Assembly (NCBI GenBank): GCA_937951615.1
Contig: CALFBH010000041.1
Span: forward strand, 62,001 to 126,000
Direction: 5' to 3'
Length of the DNA stretch: 64,000 nt
From: an uncultured Saprospiraceae bacterium
GTDB taxonomy: Bacteria > Bacteroidota > Bacteroidia > Chitinophagales > Saprospiraceae
In this document: positions 62,398 to 64,000 of the stretch, one piece after another
How the letters are laid out: every line of letters starts with the position of its first letter
Position numbering within the stretch: position 1 is the stretch's first letter
Notes under the pieces: model-generated
The model's input: only the letters and a program-made list of their open reading frames with translations
Told to the model about the DNA's origin: nothing
Database searches by the model: none
Program-made: the position numbers and the translations under genes

Positions 62398-62643
62398 CTT
62401 AGCTGTTTGTGTTAATTTAATTAGGAAACAAAAATGCAAAATTTTGGAATCAATTCCAATTGAATAATCGTTCCTTGTTCTCAACGTGTAATAGATAATT
62501 GGCTAATTCTATGCCATTCTACTTTAATCCTGACAGATAATGAATGTAAATTTATTTTCTCACAGTTCCTGAACGAGTTATTTTAACGCTTTTTTTCTGC
62601 TCTGCCATGTATCTTATTCAGAATTTCACGTTTTATTAACTTT
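62398..62643. other. Spacer between the M43 gene and the MITE
   Basis: There is no gene. The sequence is AT-rich. No convincing TAnnTTTG promoter for the minus-strand protease could be fixed. The last 8 bp (TTAACTTT) are the left target duplication of the MITE. Confidence 0.5.
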
Positions 62644-62773
62644 CGGAATTGACCATTAATTGGTTCAGGTGCCAAAAAAAATAATTTTCCATCCGCCTAT
62701 TTCGCAAAAGCGATGGGTTTAAACCCATCGCTTTTGCGAAATAGGCGTGCAAATCAATTAATGGTCAATTCCG
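62644..62773. mobile_element. MITE with 54-bp central palindrome, copy 2 (130 bp)
   Basis: The terminal inverted repeats CGGAATTGACCATTAATTG and complement are perfect over 19 bp. Perfect 8-bp target duplications TTAACTTT lie at 62636-62643 and 62774-62781. The palindrome at 62694-62747 is perfect. The right duplication contains the stop codon (TTA on the plus strand, 62774-62776) of the neighbouring minus-strand gene, so the element inserted exactly at the end of that gene without changing its product. Confidence 0.85.
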
Positions 62774-64000
62774 TTAACTTTTAGACTTTATGCTCTTCAG
62801 TTCTCTGACTTTTTCAAGCAGCCAGTCTTTACAGTTGAGTTGTTGGTATCCATTAATTTTGGTTTCCAGGTTTTTGATTTTTTCAGGGGTCTTTTTTTCT
62901 TTAATACTGTACAACAGATTCGTTGCCTTGACAAAATTTAGATACCCAGCTCTGCGCTGCATGGAGATATGCCGTTGAGTGCGGATATATTCCCGAAAGG
63001 AATGATTCAGTCCATCATAAGCAATAGGTTCATCCAGTTCATAATAGGCCCGCAGAATAAGTGTTTTTCGGTCCGCTTCAAAATTAAAATCCAGCCTATC
63101 CATTTGATTCAGATAATCAAGTGCCTCTTCGTATTGTTGTTGATGAAAATATAGTGCCGCCTTATTGAAACAGTAAACGCTATTTCTGATTTCAGGTTTC
63201 AAATAGCTGCTATGTGCTTCTAAAAATTCGGTCGTCGAATCAAATTCTTTTACGCGTATTCCAACGGTAACAATATTTTTCAATAATAATCCGGACATAT
63301 ATTTTTCTACAAACAAAGCTCCATAATCCGCCACCTTTTGAAAAATAGTAAATAAAGTACGGTAATACTCAATATTACCATCCAATATCTGACGGGCGCA
63401 ATAATTCGTAAGAATAATCAAAAGCGTATTGAGTTCTTTCAACTCCAATACTTCATGGTTGGCATCAATTATCTCGATGAGTTGCTCAAAATGCTCCGTT
63501 TTTTCATATTCTATGATGGTCAATAAAGCAGTATAATACAGGTTTACAAAAAAGTGATTCAGCATGCCTGATTCCTCTGCAAGATAAATCACTCGCTTTA
63601 GCGAAGTCTCATCATATTCCATAGAATGAATGCGCTTTAGGTCAGCCGCTTCTCTGGAAAGTGCAAAACGCTGGATAATATAATACTTATCCAAAGCCCG
63701 TATGGTCTGATTCGGATGCCTGCCTTTATCCGAAGGTTTTGCGATATGATGATACTCAAGCCAGTTGTACGTCAATAAAAAAAAGTCTAAATAATCACTT
63801 ACTCGTTTTCTTTGTACTTTCTCATAGCCTGTTATCACATCTTTATAAACGGTTTCAAGATATTTAAACTGTTCCCGTTTCAACAAATTTTGTAGCAGCA
63901 AATGTTTCTTAAAATAAGGACGTGTATTCAATTGTTCCTGCGTAAAAAACTCATCCAATAAACGAGTCAGCTTGCTCATTGCAGTATTCAAAGAGTTGAG
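62774..64000 (-). CDS. Hypothetical helical-repeat protein, 5' end outside window
   Basis: The minus-strand frame is open to the right edge, so the N-terminus is missing. The visible 408 or so residues are mostly helical with TPR-like features (NKAALYFHQQQYEEALDYLNQM at about 290) and no signal peptide. A family of large helical proteins of unknown function in Saprospiria and related Bacteroidota has this look, with an opening similar to LLDEFFTQEQLNTRPYFKKHL. An internal TTG (63989-63991) and ATG (63976-63978) could be read as starts but probably are not. The stop codon lies within the target duplication of the adjacent MITE. Confidence 0.65.
   Translation of the reverse strand, partial: LNSLNTAMSKLTRLLDEFFTQEQLNTRPYFKKHLLLQNLLKREQFKYLETVYKDVITGYEKVQRKRVSDYLDFFLLTYNWLEYHHIAKPSDKGRHPNQTIRALDKYYIIQRFALSREAADLKRIHSMEYDETSLKRVIYLAEESGMLNHFFVNLYYTALLTIIEYEKTEHFEQLIEIIDANHEVLELKELNTLLIILTNYCARQILDGNIEYYRTLFTIFQKVADYGALFVEKYMSGLLLKNIVTVGIRVKEFDSTTEFLEAHSSYLKPEIRNSVYCFNKAALYFHQQQYEEALDYLNQMDRLDFNFEADRKTLILRAYYELDEPIAYDGLNHSFREYIRTQRHISMQRRAGYLNFVKATNLLYSIKEKKTPEKIKNLETKINGYQQLNCKDWLLEKVRELKSIKSKS

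Overview
The window is a piece of a Bacteroidota chromosome, most likely class Saprospiria (Lewinella/Haliscomenobacter-like). The evidence is a type IX secretion C-terminal sorting domain, DUF4270 and DUF4290 family genes, the panC / glycogen synthase-like / DUF4270 / glmS neighbourhood, secreted proteases with the extracellular CDDGIQNGDETG-type motif, TAnnTTTG promoter elements, and starts without Shine-Dalgarno sequences. The lineage below phylum level is an inference.

Layout. 1-4.7 kb: housekeeping (partial metallo-beta-lactamase-fold hydrolase, hflX, M29 aminopeptidase, nadD, a DUF1573 lipoprotein). 4.8-13.2 kb: PlsC-like acyltransferase, a DUF234-type ATPase preceded by tandem dyad promoter/operator repeats with a 53-bp period, a BASS transporter, a T9SS-secreted protein and a GH3-family enzyme. 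13.2-20.9 kb: a type I restriction-modification locus (hsdM-hsdS, two transposon-like inverted-repeat elements, hsdR), bracketed by a 28-bp inverted repeat with one mismatch and followed by tRNA-Glu. 21.4-25.3 kb: gap, pgk, then an alpha/beta-hydrolase gene sitting between two 81-bp direct repeats that each carry the tail of aat plus its terminator, then aat. 25.5-35.7 kb: a divergent Wadjet (JetABCD) anti-plasmid system in which jetAB and jetCD are separated by about 3.8 kb holding a porin-like gene, a di-haem oxidoreductase gene and a VOC-family gene. 35.8-42.6 kb: a DUF3352-like membrane protein, an AbiJ-type abortive infection gene, a RelE-type toxin-antitoxin pair and a DUF4132 protein. 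42.6-53 kb: panC, glycogen synthase-like, DUF4270, glmS, DUF4290, murA (Asp at the usual catalytic Cys), a small secreted protein, Nudix hydrolase, flippase. 53-64 kb: an LRR-Roc-COR-TIR protein with ten near-identical LRR units, a secreted M23 peptidase with dockerin-like tail, a MORN-caspase protein, an M43 protease with DUF4384, and a 5'-truncated hypothetical gene.

Defence content is high: type I RM, Wadjet, AbiJ, toxin-antitoxin and a TIR-Roco protein.

Intergenic space is unusual in two ways. It carries at least six families of short palindromic, transposon-like elements; one family has two copies with 8-bp target duplications and a 54-bp perfect central palindrome that differs between copies only by a mirrored base-pair swap. 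Many spacers are also built from locus-specific short words (8-12 nt) with a fixed strand polarity: G/T-rich words after stop codons and A/C-rich words directly before start codons, often around a TTTTGC-n-GCAAAA palindrome.

All assignments are by reading the sequence. No database search was run.
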